Source: Deltaproteobacteria bacterium RIFOXYA12_FULL_61_11
Lineage (GTDB): Bacteria > Bdellovibrionota_F > JAHFAK01 > YA12-FULL-61-11
Direction: 5' to 3'
NCBI GenBank assembly: GCA_001799195.1
Contig: MGSU01000041.1
Coordinates: forward strand, 7,191 to 18,239
Length of the DNA stretch: 11,049 nt
The position numbers and the translations under genes were made by a program. The notes beneath the pieces were generated by a model. The model was not told the origin of the DNA. It was given only the letters and a program-made list of their open reading frames with translations, and made no database searches. Position 1 is the first letter of the stretch; each line of letters begins with the position of its first letter. Below are positions 1-7,101 of the stretch, piece by piece.

Positions 1-2
1 AT

Positions 3-947
3 GCGCATCTCTTCGGGTACTTCGATGCAGTGTCCTACCTTCTCGCGGTGGTTTCGATCTCGCTGGTGCTCGCCCACCGGCCACTGGCCGCAGCTTTGGT
101 CTCCTCTACCGCACTGCTCGTCCACGAGGGATATTACCTGGTGGGGTTTCCCCCGGTGGTCTTGGCTTCGCTCGCCGCAGCGCCCACTAACGGCAGCCGT
201 CTGGACTGGCGATCGCTGGGCATTGTCGCAGGTGTACCCACCGTGGTATTCATGGCTATTCCCCTAGTCCAAGCCCAATGCACCGAGGGGATGATATTGA
301 GAGAGCAACTCCGCGGATATCTGGATTCCTTCGATTTCGTGCGGACGCGAAGCCGCGCGGTTGCCATCTGGCAGACGACGACCATTTTCGAGTTCTTCAG
401 ACACCAAGCCGGAGCTTTCCCTGCAAGTCTCTTCCATCCAGGGGTTGCCTCCTCCGTTCTCCCGTCCCTATTGCTCATGCTGGGTGTCCTGCATGGGACC
501 TTCAAACTCCCACCTTACAAAGGGCTGTCCCTAGCCCTGCTGGCCGTGGTACTTGGTCCTCTTGCCCTGCATACCGTGGCCTGGGATATCGCACGGATCA
601 GCAGTTATTCTCTAGGCAGCGGGTTCTTGGCCTGGCTGGTACTTGTTCGAACGAGAGCAGCACACCCCGTTTCCTTCCTCTGGATCATGCTCGCGCTGGG
701 CGTAGTATTCTGCAATACCTTCGGGCGCATCAGCTTAATGGATGGTGAGGTTGAACGTTATACCAACACCCAGCGGTTCTTCCTCTATGCACCGGCCATG
801 GGGCTGCTTGGTTGGATGGCCTTTACAGGCATCCGCGACTATTTTCGCACCACGAGTTCTACAACCAGTGATGCTTCCGTCAGGTTGGAGTCGGAAGGGG
901 CAAGGTCGACCCCCACCTCCCCACCCTCTGGTAGGGGGAACCTGTAA
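3..947 (+). CDS. Multi-pass membrane protein, 5' partial, probably surface-polysaccharide related
   Basis: The frame is open to the left edge of the window, and the codons before the first possible start (GTG at 30) already read as plausible protein, so the gene very likely begins outside. From residue 1 at position 30 there are about 305 residues with roughly seven hydrophobic stretches (near 2-14, 20-50, 64-82, 143-158, 166-184, 215-229 and 251-268). This indicates an inner-membrane protein. A His-Glu pair in a membrane segment (about 32-33) and a Trp-Asp-x-x-Arg motif (about 185-189) recall uncharacterised membrane proteins of exopolysaccharide and capsule clusters. That resemblance is from memory and I do not recognise a named family. 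The last 35 residues are polar, rich in Ser, Thr and Pro, and probably cytoplasmic or disordered. The neighbouring membrane glycosyltransferase starts within 20 bases of its stop, so the two are probably co-transcribed. It could be a polymerase, an acyltransferase-like protein or a GT-C enzyme. Confidence 0.75.
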   Translation, partial: AHLFGYFDAVSYLLAVVSISLVLAHRPLAAALVSSTALLVHEGYYLVGFPPVVLASLAAAPTNGSRLDWRSLGIVAGVPTVVFMAIPLVQAQCTEGMILREQLRGYLDSFDFVRTRSRAVAIWQTTTIFEFFRHQAGAFPASLFHPGVASSVLPSLLLMLGVLHGTFKLPPYKGLSLALLAVVLGPLALHTVAWDIARISSYSLGSGFLAWLVLVRTRAAHPVSFLWIMLALGVVFCNTFGRISLMDGEVERYTNTQRFFLYAPAMGLLGWMAFTGIRDYFRTTSSTTSDASVRLESEGARSTPTSPPSGRGNL

Positions 948-963
948 AGTGTCTCCCAGGTCG

Positions 964-2565
964 ATGATGGTGTCTGAACAGCAACGTCGATCTTTTGGCC
1001 CGGGGAAGATGTTGTTCCTCCTTTCCTGCACGCTCGTTGTCGGGGTTCGGATCGGCGCAGAGGCATGGATCAGCGAAGATGCGTTGATTACCTTCCGCAC
1101 CATCGACAATTTCCTACAAGGGTATGGTCTACGCTGGAATATTGATGAACGTGTGCAGGTTGCAACCCATCCACTCTGGATGCTCGTCAACGCGGCTCTC
1201 TACTCGTTGACGAAGGAGGCTTATACTACCCTGGTGATGCTCAGCTTGTTCCTCTCCATGGCCGCTTTCTGGCTGGGCTTCCGGTCGTTATTGCACCGAC
1301 CAGCTGCGGCCTTCGTGCTTCTCTTTGCCCCCTGGATGCTGTCGAAATCGCTCATCCTGTACGGAACCTCCGGGTTTGAAACTCCGCTTTCGTTCATGTT
1401 GTTGGCACTTTTCACGAACGAAGCGTTGGCGCAAGAACGCACCGGCAGGCTCCGTTGGGGATGGAGCGAACTCTATGCAGGGTTGATCGCCGTGAACAGG
1501 TTGGATCTCATCCTGCTGCTCTTGCCGGCGCTCGGCTATAGGTACCTCAGGCACCTGCCTCACGCAAGGTGGGGACGTCTGCTGCTCGGGTACTCTCCTG
1601 CGGCGTTCTGGTATCTTTTTAGCGTGTTGTATTATGGGTTTGCTCTCCCAAATACCGTGCTGGCGAAGCTGAGCGCAGAAATCCCATTACGGGAGTATGC
1701 CCGTGAGGGAATACTCTATGCCGCTGATTTCGTGCGCTGGGACCCCCTGGGGGTGTTCTTGGTGGTTGTGGCAGTGTCGACTGCAGGGATACTTGTCTTT
1801 CGTTGCGCCCGTATCTCTCCGGAGCAGAGGTCGCCCAACCTCGCGGCTCTGGGGGGCGGCTTGCTGGTATACAGCGCCTATGTCGTTGCGATTGGAGGCG
1901 ATTTCTTGTCGGGTAGATTCTGGGCGCCCGTCGTGTTCGTTTCCTCCCTCGTTGCTGCCTTTGGCGCCGAGGTCGTCCTTGGCCCAGCAACTCCGAACGG
2001 GAGGAGAACTCTTGTTGTCGCCGTTGCTTGTGCGGTAGTGTTTTTCCTCGCTGCCTCTGTCTTGGCAGACCATCTCGGCACCTGCTCCCGAAGAGGTCCG
2101 ACCAGCTCAATGGATCGATCCCTCGCCCACATTCGCCTGAACCACGACCTCACCTGGAGTATGAGCGAGACCGCCGCGGCCTGGTATTCCCGCGGCCTGG
2201 AATTCCGACGGGCTGCTGCCGAGCAAGGACGTCACGTCGTTACTTGGGGCAGTCTAGGCTTCACGGGCTTCGCCGCTGGGTCAGGTGTCACGATCATCGA
2301 TGTCTATGCCTTGGCCGATCCCCTCCTCTCACGATTACCCCTTGTTGATCGAACCACCTGGGAAATCGGCCACCTACGCCGTCCTGTCCCGCGTGGTTAC
2401 CTGCAGGCCCGCCGGACCGGATCACTCGCGTCCATGGACCCCCCGCTCGCGGAATACTATCAACGTCTTCGCCTCGTCGTCGCGGGGCCGATCTTCGACC
2501 CAGCGCGTTTGCGGGCGATTGCGGGTTTCCACCTCGGCAGCTACGATCACCTGCTCGAACAGTAG
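964..2565 (+). CDS. GT-C-type membrane glycosyltransferase (arabinofuranosyltransferase-like family)
   Basis: The predicted protein has 533 residues with many membrane spans and a soluble C-terminal part. Near the N-terminus a Glu-Asp-Ala-Leu-Ile-Thr-Phe-Arg motif (38-45) is followed by a Gly-rich turn, Asn-x-x-Glu-Arg-Val and Thr-His-Pro-Leu-Trp (about 50-72). This block is typical of polyprenyl-phosphosugar-dependent GT-C enzymes resembling mycobacterial AftB, where an acidic pair in the first periplasmic loop is catalytic. Further family-like marks are Leu-Pro-Asn-Thr (228-231), Gly-Gly-Asp with a following Gly-Arg-Phe (311-319), Asp-Val-Tyr-Ala-Leu-Ala-Asp-Pro (446-453) and Arg-Pro-Val-Pro-Arg-Gly-Tyr (473-479). 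It probably transfers a sugar to a glycan on the outer face of the inner membrane; donor and acceptor are unknown. The frame is open back to 742, but that stretch overlaps the preceding gene and reads as low-complexity, so I start at ATG 964. ATG 967, or GTG 949 behind an AGGGGG at 933-938, are alternatives. Confidence 0.85.
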   Translation: MMVSEQQRRSFGPGKMLFLLSCTLVVGVRIGAEAWISEDALITFRTIDNFLQGYGLRWNIDERVQVATHPLWMLVNAALYSLTKEAYTTLVMLSLFLSMAAFWLGFRSLLHRPAAAFVLLFAPWMLSKSLILYGTSGFETPLSFMLLALFTNEALAQERTGRLRWGWSELYAGLIAVNRLDLILLLLPALGYRYLRHLPHARWGRLLLGYSPAAFWYLFSVLYYGFALPNTVLAKLSAEIPLREYAREGILYAADFVRWDPLGVFLVVVAVSTAGILVFRCARISPEQRSPNLAALGGGLLVYSAYVVAIGGDFLSGRFWAPVVFVSSLVAAFGAEVVLGPATPNGRRTLVVAVACAVVFFLAASVLADHLGTCSRRGPTSSMDRSLAHIRLNHDLTWSMSETAAAWYSRGLEFRRAAAEQGRHVVTWGSLGFTGFAAGSGVTIIDVYALADPLLSRLPLVDRTTWEIGHLRRPVPRGYLQARRTGSLASMDPPLAEYYQRLRLVVAGPIFDPARLRAIAGFHLGSYDHLLEQ

Positions 2566-2751
2566 GGTACACAGCGGGCTACTTCCACCACCTTGAACCA
2601 GGAGTAGGTTTCTGGACAAAGGCCGGGTTCGAGCGTTCGCCCCCCCCGAGCATCGGTCCGACTTTGCCATTGCCTTCGGGGGAGAGCCGGGCTATCATCC
2701 ACGTCCACCCGATCGCGGGGGTGCGTCTACCGAAGTCAGGGGGATCCGGTC
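2566..2751 (+). other. Intergenic gap with promoter and short hairpin, no gene seen
   Basis: This is the longest gene-free stretch before the main run. It holds a candidate sigma70-type promoter (2670-2698), a small possible stem at 2706-2723 (CACCC / GGGTG arms, 8-base loop) just after the expected transcription start, and the ribosome binding site of the next gene (AGGGGG, 2738-2743). A tract of eight C residues ends at 2647. I see no convincing GC-rich hairpin followed by T residues that would terminate the upstream pair of membrane genes. Confidence 0.6.
2670..2698 (+). promoter_or_regulatory. Candidate sigma70-type promoter upstream of the coiled-coil gene
   Basis: TTGCCT at 2670-2675 (four of six matches to the -35 consensus) is separated by exactly 17 bases from TATCAT at 2693-2698 (five of six matches to the -10 consensus). 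Transcription would start near 2705, giving a leader of about 47 bases before GTG 2752. An imperfect palindrome TCGGTCCGA (2653-2661) lies just upstream. The site is well placed to drive the run of genes from 2752 onward, but the call rests on sequence match alone. Confidence 0.4.
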
Positions 2752-3486
2752 GTGCGTGAGGTGACCTCGTTCTCAGATTCCAACCTCGAGCAACCCAATC
2801 GCGCCGAGGGCGATGGCGCGCACCTGCAGGCCAACCTCGACCGCCTCAAACAAGAGGTCAATCGGGAACAGCGAGAACTCCTCGCCCGCGAGAAGAAGCT
2901 GAAACGGCAGGCCGAGGAACATGCAGGCGAACTCGAGCGACTGCGCCGGCAATTCCGCAGCCAAGTCGAAGAACGCGGCCAGGAAATGCACCGCCTTCAG
3001 GAGGCCCTCGAAACCACGGAGCGCCTCCGGGTGGAGGAACAGCGCACCTTCCTCGCGCTCCTGCAGGGGAAGGACGACCGCCTGGCTCAGCTCCAGGACG
3101 AGCTCCAGCGAACCCGGCACGAACTCTCGGAACAATGCCAGCGCGTCCTGGGACTCCAGGCCACGGTCGATCGTCTGGAGCGCTGCCTAGCCGATGAGCG
3201 CCAGACCGTGGCCCACAAAGATACACTGTTAGCGGAACGCCAGACCTGCGCGAACGAACTCGGCAAAGAGGCCAGAGCCCTGCGTCGACGCCTCGCCACC
3301 CAGGAACACCTCGTCGAAAGCCTGACCTCCTTCCCACCGCTGCGCCTCTTCCGAACCCTGCATCATGCGGGCAAGGTTTTCGGTTTCCGGTTGCCCATGT
3401 TGGGAGTCCTGACCCTGCTCGATGCCCTCAACTCCCGGTACATGGTCCGCTGGGAGCGCAAAACCAAGAAGCAGATCTTCCCTTGA
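2752..3486 (+). CDS. Coiled-coil protein with hydrophobic/basic C-terminal tail, function unknown
   Basis: The 244-residue protein starts at GTG 2752, eight bases after AGGGGG (2738-2743), a good ribosome binding site. Residues about 25-190 are dominated by Glu, Gln, Arg, Lys and Leu in heptad-like spacing, indicating a long, nearly unbroken coiled coil. From about residue 192 the character changes sharply. The last ~50 residues contain Phe-Pro-Pro-Leu-Arg-Leu-Phe-Arg, a hydrophobic patch without charges long enough to touch but probably not span a membrane, and a basic end (Arg-Lys-Thr-Lys-Lys). Similar coiled coils with a Pro-Leu-Arg tail are attached to, or lie beside, glycosyltransferases in polysaccharide clusters; this comparison is from memory. 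It may scaffold the enzymes encoded next to it or act as a chain-length ruler. No signal peptide is seen, so it is probably cytoplasmic. The next gene starts about 22 bases after its stop. Confidence 0.75.
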   Translation: MREVTSFSDSNLEQPNRAEGDGAHLQANLDRLKQEVNREQRELLAREKKLKRQAEEHAGELERLRRQFRSQVEERGQEMHRLQEALETTERLRVEEQRTFLALLQGKDDRLAQLQDELQRTRHELSEQCQRVLGLQATVDRLERCLADERQTVAHKDTLLAERQTCANELGKEARALRRRLATQEHLVESLTSFPPLRLFRTLHHAGKVFGFRLPMLGVLTLLDALNSRYMVRWERKTKKQIFP

Positions 3487-3508
3487 GCTTCGTCGACGTG
3501 GTGCCGTG

Positions 3509-5932
3509 ATGAACATCCTGATGATCCACCCCCATGATATCTATTCCACCGCCGAACCGTGGACCGTGCGGGTCACCTATCTCGCCGATGAGTTCACCAG
3601 GGCGGGCCACCATGTCCGGGTGGTCTATCACCCCTTGGACCGGTCCACCCCGCTGGAGGTCCAGGCCGGACAGCAACGGTTCGCCTTCCCCACCTATCCC
3701 TTCCGCCGGGAGAACCGGTTCCTCTGGGAGAACACCCGCCGCCTGGCTCCTCACGCCCGCTGGGCCGACGTGATCCATTTCCAGAAATGCTTTTCGTATG
3801 TCAGCCTGCCGGCCCTGGCCCTGGGTGCTTTCCGGAACAGCCCGGTGCATTACGACTGGGACGACTGGGAGTACGAGATCTACAACTTCGCCCCCCTCAA
3901 CCGCACGGTGGGGTATTCCATCGATGCCTTCGAGAGGGCCCTCCCACGCCTGGTCGATACGCTCTCCTGCGCCAGTGAAGCCCTCAAGGACCTTGCCGAG
4001 CGCCGAGGCTTCCCCCGCCACCGCATATTCGACGCCCCGGTTGGAGCCGATACCAGGCGTTTCCATCCCGGGGTCAGCGGAGCCCGGATGCGGCGCAAGC
4101 ACGACCTCGATCGCAAGGTCGTCCTCTATCTCGGGCAGCTCCACGGCGCCCAGTACGCCGAGTTGTTCGTCCACGCGGCGAAGATGGTCCTCGACCGCCG
4201 CGACGACGCCCTGTTCCTGGTGGTCGGCACCGGGGACCGCTTCGGTCTGTTGCATTACCTCGCGGAACAACTGCACATTTCGCACAAGCTCGTCTTCACG
4301 GGCGGGGTCGATCATCGCCTGATCCCAGAGTACATCGCCGCCGCGGACGTGGCCGTGGCCTGCTTCGAGGATACACCGCAGACGCGTTGCAAGAGTCCGC
4401 TCAAGATCGTTGAATACTTGGCCATGGGCAAGGCCATCGTGGCCTCCGAGATGGGCGAGGTCTCTCGTATGATCGGTGACGCCGGAGTACTGGTCCCCCC
4501 AGCCGACGCCGCGGCCCTGGCCATCGGCATCGAACAACTCCTCGACGATGAGGGACTGCGCCGCGAGTTGGGCCGGCGTGCCCGCCTGCGGGCCGAAGAG
4601 ACCTACAACTGGACCAACACTGCGGCCAATCTGTTGGAAGCCTACGAAGTCGGGGTGGCCGAAACCAAGGGCCGGTACCGCCCGCGGCTCCTCTCCACCG
4701 CCCTCGAACTGCGGCCGGCCAAGGTCCGGGATTTTCTGCAACGCAACCGGGACTTAATGGGCGTGCTCGACGGCACCGAGGCCTTTGTCGGTCCCAACCT
4801 GCTCCAGATCGACCCTACCTTCACCTGCAATGCCGATTGCATCGGCTGTTGGTGCCGTTCGCCGCTGCTCCACGACAAAATGATGCCCCTGGAGGAACAA
4901 CGTATCGCCCTGCCTTGGAACATCATGGAACGGCTCATCCAGGACGCCGCGGCTCTGGGAACCAAAGAGATCTACTTGGCCGGAGGTGGGGAACCGTTCA
5001 TGTACCCGCACATCATGCCCCTCTTGCGGCTGATCAAACGGCAAGGGCTGGTCTGCTACCTCAACACCAATTTCTTGTTGGCCGACCAACGAAAACTCGA
5101 CGAGATCATCGAACTGGGCATCGACCACATCACGCTCAGCGTCTGGGCAGGAACCCCGGAGGTCTACAGTCTGACCCACCCCAACAAGACGGCGGAATCT
5201 TTCGAACAGATCCGGCGCATGCTGACGTATCTCAATGAGCACAAACGCAACCGCAAGCCGCTGATCAAGATCTACAACGTCATCAGCAACCTCAACTATC
5301 ACGACCTGCACAACATGCTGGCCTTCGCGGTCGGGACCGGCTCGGAATCGATCGAGTTCACGGTCACCGACGTGATCCCGGGGCGCACCGATTTCCTCCT
5401 CCTGAACGCGGAACAGCAACGCTGCTGTCACGAGTTGGCCTTGGAGATCCGGGCCAAGGCCCATACCCTGCCGCGCGACTTCACCCTGTTCCGCTTCGAC
5501 CAGTTCCTCCGCCGCCTGGCTGCGAACGAGGCCCTGACCGGTGACTATGACGCCCCGATCATCCACGAACTGCCGTGCACCATTGGTTGGACCTTCGGCC
5601 GGGTCAACAGCGATGGCGACGTCAATGCCTGCCTCAAGTCGCACAAGAAACCCATCGGCAATCTGCACCAACAACGGTTCCGCGAAATCTGGAGCGGCCA
5701 CAACGAGAAGATGGCCCAGTGGCGGCGGCACACCCGCGTGTTCGAGAAGAAGGGGCCCTTCTTCAAGGATATCGGCAACGACCCCACGGTCGAGGTCGGT
5801 TGCGTCAAGAGCTGCGACGACCTGGGCCGCAACACGTTCACCTACGACCGTTTGCTCGAGCTAGGGCCGTTGCGCCGACGCGCCCTGGCGCTCGCGGCCA
5901 AGGTCGAAAAACTCCGAGGCACCGCCCTGTGA
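3509..5932 (+). CDS. Fusion protein: GT4 glycosyltransferase domain plus radical SAM domain with SPASM/twitch-like extension
   Basis: One uninterrupted frame encodes 807 residues with two enzyme halves. Residues 1-385 are a GT-B fold, GT4-like glycosyltransferase. The N-terminal Rossmann half begins with Met-Asn-Ile-Leu-Met-Ile-His-Pro, and the nucleotide-sugar half contains Leu-Tyr-Leu-Gly-Gln (206-210), Val-Val-Gly-Thr-Gly (238-242) and the Lys-x-x-Glu-Tyr-Leu-Ala-Met-Gly block (299-307). Residues about 415-807 are a radical SAM enzyme. The [4Fe-4S] motif C-x3-C-x2-C is at Cys440, 444 and 447, Gly-Gly-Gly-Glu-Pro for SAM binding at 492-496, and C-x12-G-x4-C at 690-708 with further Cys at 765 and 769 suggests an auxiliary cluster. 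ATG 3509 (or GTG 3506) starts the GT4 fold correctly. Its ribosome site is weak, so coupling to the preceding gene is likely. The stop overlaps the next start by four bases. Each half is a confident family call; substrate and combined reaction are unknown. Confidence 0.9.
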   Translation: MNILMIHPHDIYSTAEPWTVRVTYLADEFTRAGHHVRVVYHPLDRSTPLEVQAGQQRFAFPTYPFRRENRFLWENTRRLAPHARWADVIHFQKCFSYVSLPALALGAFRNSPVHYDWDDWEYEIYNFAPLNRTVGYSIDAFERALPRLVDTLSCASEALKDLAERRGFPRHRIFDAPVGADTRRFHPGVSGARMRRKHDLDRKVVLYLGQLHGAQYAELFVHAAKMVLDRRDDALFLVVGTGDRFGLLHYLAEQLHISHKLVFTGGVDHRLIPEYIAAADVAVACFEDTPQTRCKSPLKIVEYLAMGKAIVASEMGEVSRMIGDAGVLVPPADAAALAIGIEQLLDDEGLRRELGRRARLRAEETYNWTNTAANLLEAYEVGVAETKGRYRPRLLSTALELRPAKVRDFLQRNRDLMGVLDGTEAFVGPNLLQIDPTFTCNADCIGCWCRSPLLHDKMMPLEEQRIALPWNIMERLIQDAAALGTKEIYLAGGGEPFMYPHIMPLLRLIKRQGLVCYLNTNFLLADQRKLDEIIELGIDHITLSVWAGTPEVYSLTHPNKTAESFEQIRRMLTYLNEHKRNRKPLIKIYNVISNLNYHDLHNMLAFAVGTGSESIEFTVTDVIPGRTDFLLLNAEQQRCCHELALEIRAKAHTLPRDFTLFRFDQFLRRLAANEALTGDYDAPIIHELPCTIGWTFGRVNSDGDVNACLKSHKKPIGNLHQQRFREIWSGHNEKMAQWRRHTRVFEKKGPFFKDIGNDPTVEVGCVKSCDDLGRNTFTYDRLLELGPLRRRALALAAKVEKLRGTAL

Positions 5933-7101
5933 AACTCGACCTCCCCGACGACCTGCTCGATCTCGCCGGTATCCTGCACGGCTCGCGGGCCTTCATCGGA
6001 CCCGAACACGTGGTCCTCGACCTGACAAATCGCTGCGAGCTCAACTGCCTGGGCTGCTGGACCTATTCCCCCCTGCTGCGCGGCCTGGAGCCCCCGGGAC
6101 TCTGGAAACATACCCAGCTCCGTTCAGCCATGGTCGAAACCCTGATCGACGACTTGGCCGACCTCGGCACCAAGCGTATCCGTTTCACCGGCGGGGGCGA
6201 ACCCTTCCTCCACCACAACGCCCTGGCCTTCGCTCGCCGGATCAAAGAACGCGGCATGACCCTGGCGGTGACCACCAGTTTCACCCCGGTCACCGTGCCC
6301 ATGATCGACACCATGATCGACCTGGGCCTCGACACCCTCTCGGTCAGCCTGTGGGCCGGCACTGCCGAGACCTTCAGCCGTACCCACCCCAACCGCACGG
6401 AGCGTACCTTCGAACGGGTCACCGAGAACCTGCGTCATCTCCTCGCCAACCGTCGCAACGGCAAGCCCGAGCTGATCCTCCTCGACGTGGTCTGCTCGAC
6501 CAACTTCCACGAAGTCCGCGGTATGCTGGAATACGCCCTCGAACTCGGGGCCGACGGCGTCTACTACACCCTCGTGGACGCGATCCGCGGCCGCACCGAT
6601 GGCCTCCTGCTCAATGCCGAGCAGCGCAACCTGGTCCTGGCCGAGGCCCCCGGCATCCTCGCCCGGGTGGAAGAGGTCCAGGCTACGGGCAAACCCTTCC
6701 TGTTGGACAACTTCGACGGTTTCCTGACCCGGCTGCGCTCCCCCGGCGCCGACCTCGGGGTCTATGACAAACAAGAACTCGAACACCTCCCCTGCACGGT
6801 GGGGTGGCATTTCTGCAGGATCCTCGCCGACGGTCGGGTCGCCCCCTGCTGTCGAGGAGCCGAACATCCCCTTGGGGACCTGAAGGAACAGCGTTTCAAG
6901 GACATCTGGCATTCGCCGACCTATGACGACTTCCGGCGCAAGGCCCGAGACCTGCCCAAGACCGATCCCTATTTCCACCGCCTCGGTTGTTACATCATGT
7001 GCGATAACCTGATGCACATCCGCAACCTCGAGCGCAAGCTGGCAGAACTGCCAGGCGAGGTCCGGGCCGAACTCCAGCGCACGGTGGAGGGCTTGTCGTG
7101 A
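5929..7101 (+). CDS. Radical SAM protein with SPASM/twitch-like C-terminus, paralogue of the fused domain upstream
   Basis: The protein has 390 residues. The [4Fe-4S] cysteines are Cys36, 40 and 43 (C-x3-C-x2-C, followed by Trp), the SAM-binding Gly-Gly-Gly-Glu-Pro is at 88-92, and C-x12-G-x4-C is at 289-307 with Cys354 and Cys358 after it. This is the same arrangement as the C-terminal half of the preceding gene. Shared blocks include Gly-x-x-Ala-Phe-x-Gly-Pro before the cluster, Leu-Trp-Ala-Gly-Thr (141-145; Val-Trp-Ala-Gly-Thr upstream), Thr-His-Pro-Asn (152-155) and Gly-Arg-Thr-Asp-x-Leu-Leu-Leu-Asn-Ala-Glu-Gln (221-232). GTG 5929 is chosen because it forms a GTGA overlap with the previous stop, sits nine bases after GAGG (5916-5919), and gives an N-terminus matching the paralogue; the open frame upstream of it overlaps the fusion gene. 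Radical SAM enzymes cleave SAM to a 5'-deoxyadenosyl radical; the target here is unknown. Expected to be cytoplasmic and translationally coupled on both sides. Confidence 0.9.
   Translation: MKLDLPDDLLDLAGILHGSRAFIGPEHVVLDLTNRCELNCLGCWTYSPLLRGLEPPGLWKHTQLRSAMVETLIDDLADLGTKRIRFTGGGEPFLHHNALAFARRIKERGMTLAVTTSFTPVTVPMIDTMIDLGLDTLSVSLWAGTAETFSRTHPNRTERTFERVTENLRHLLANRRNGKPELILLDVVCSTNFHEVRGMLEYALELGADGVYYTLVDAIRGRTDGLLLNAEQRNLVLAEAPGILARVEEVQATGKPFLLDNFDGFLTRLRSPGADLGVYDKQELEHLPCTVGWHFCRILADGRVAPCCRGAEHPLGDLKEQRFKDIWHSPTYDDFRRKARDLPKTDPYFHRLGCYIMCDNLMHIRNLERKLAELPGEVRAELQRTVEGLS

Noticed and set aside
742-963. Upstream extension of the GT-C glycosyltransferase frame
   Set aside because: It overlaps the preceding membrane protein in another frame and reads as Pro/Gly/Ser-rich sequence without family resemblance; the conserved protein begins near 964.
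2566-2640. Possible terminator after the GT-C gene
   Set aside because: Only weak pairings such as AACC/GGTT are present and no run of T residues follows, so an intrinsic terminator is not supported.
2620-2650. tRNA-like GGGTTCGAG stretch in the intergenic gap
   Set aside because: It resembles a T-arm for a few bases only; no matching stem, anticodon arm or acceptor pairing is present around it.
5575-5928. Upstream extension of the free radical SAM frame
   Set aside because: It lies over the conserved C-terminal part of the fusion protein, is Arg/Gln/Pro-rich, and the GTGA overlap at 5929 explains the real start.
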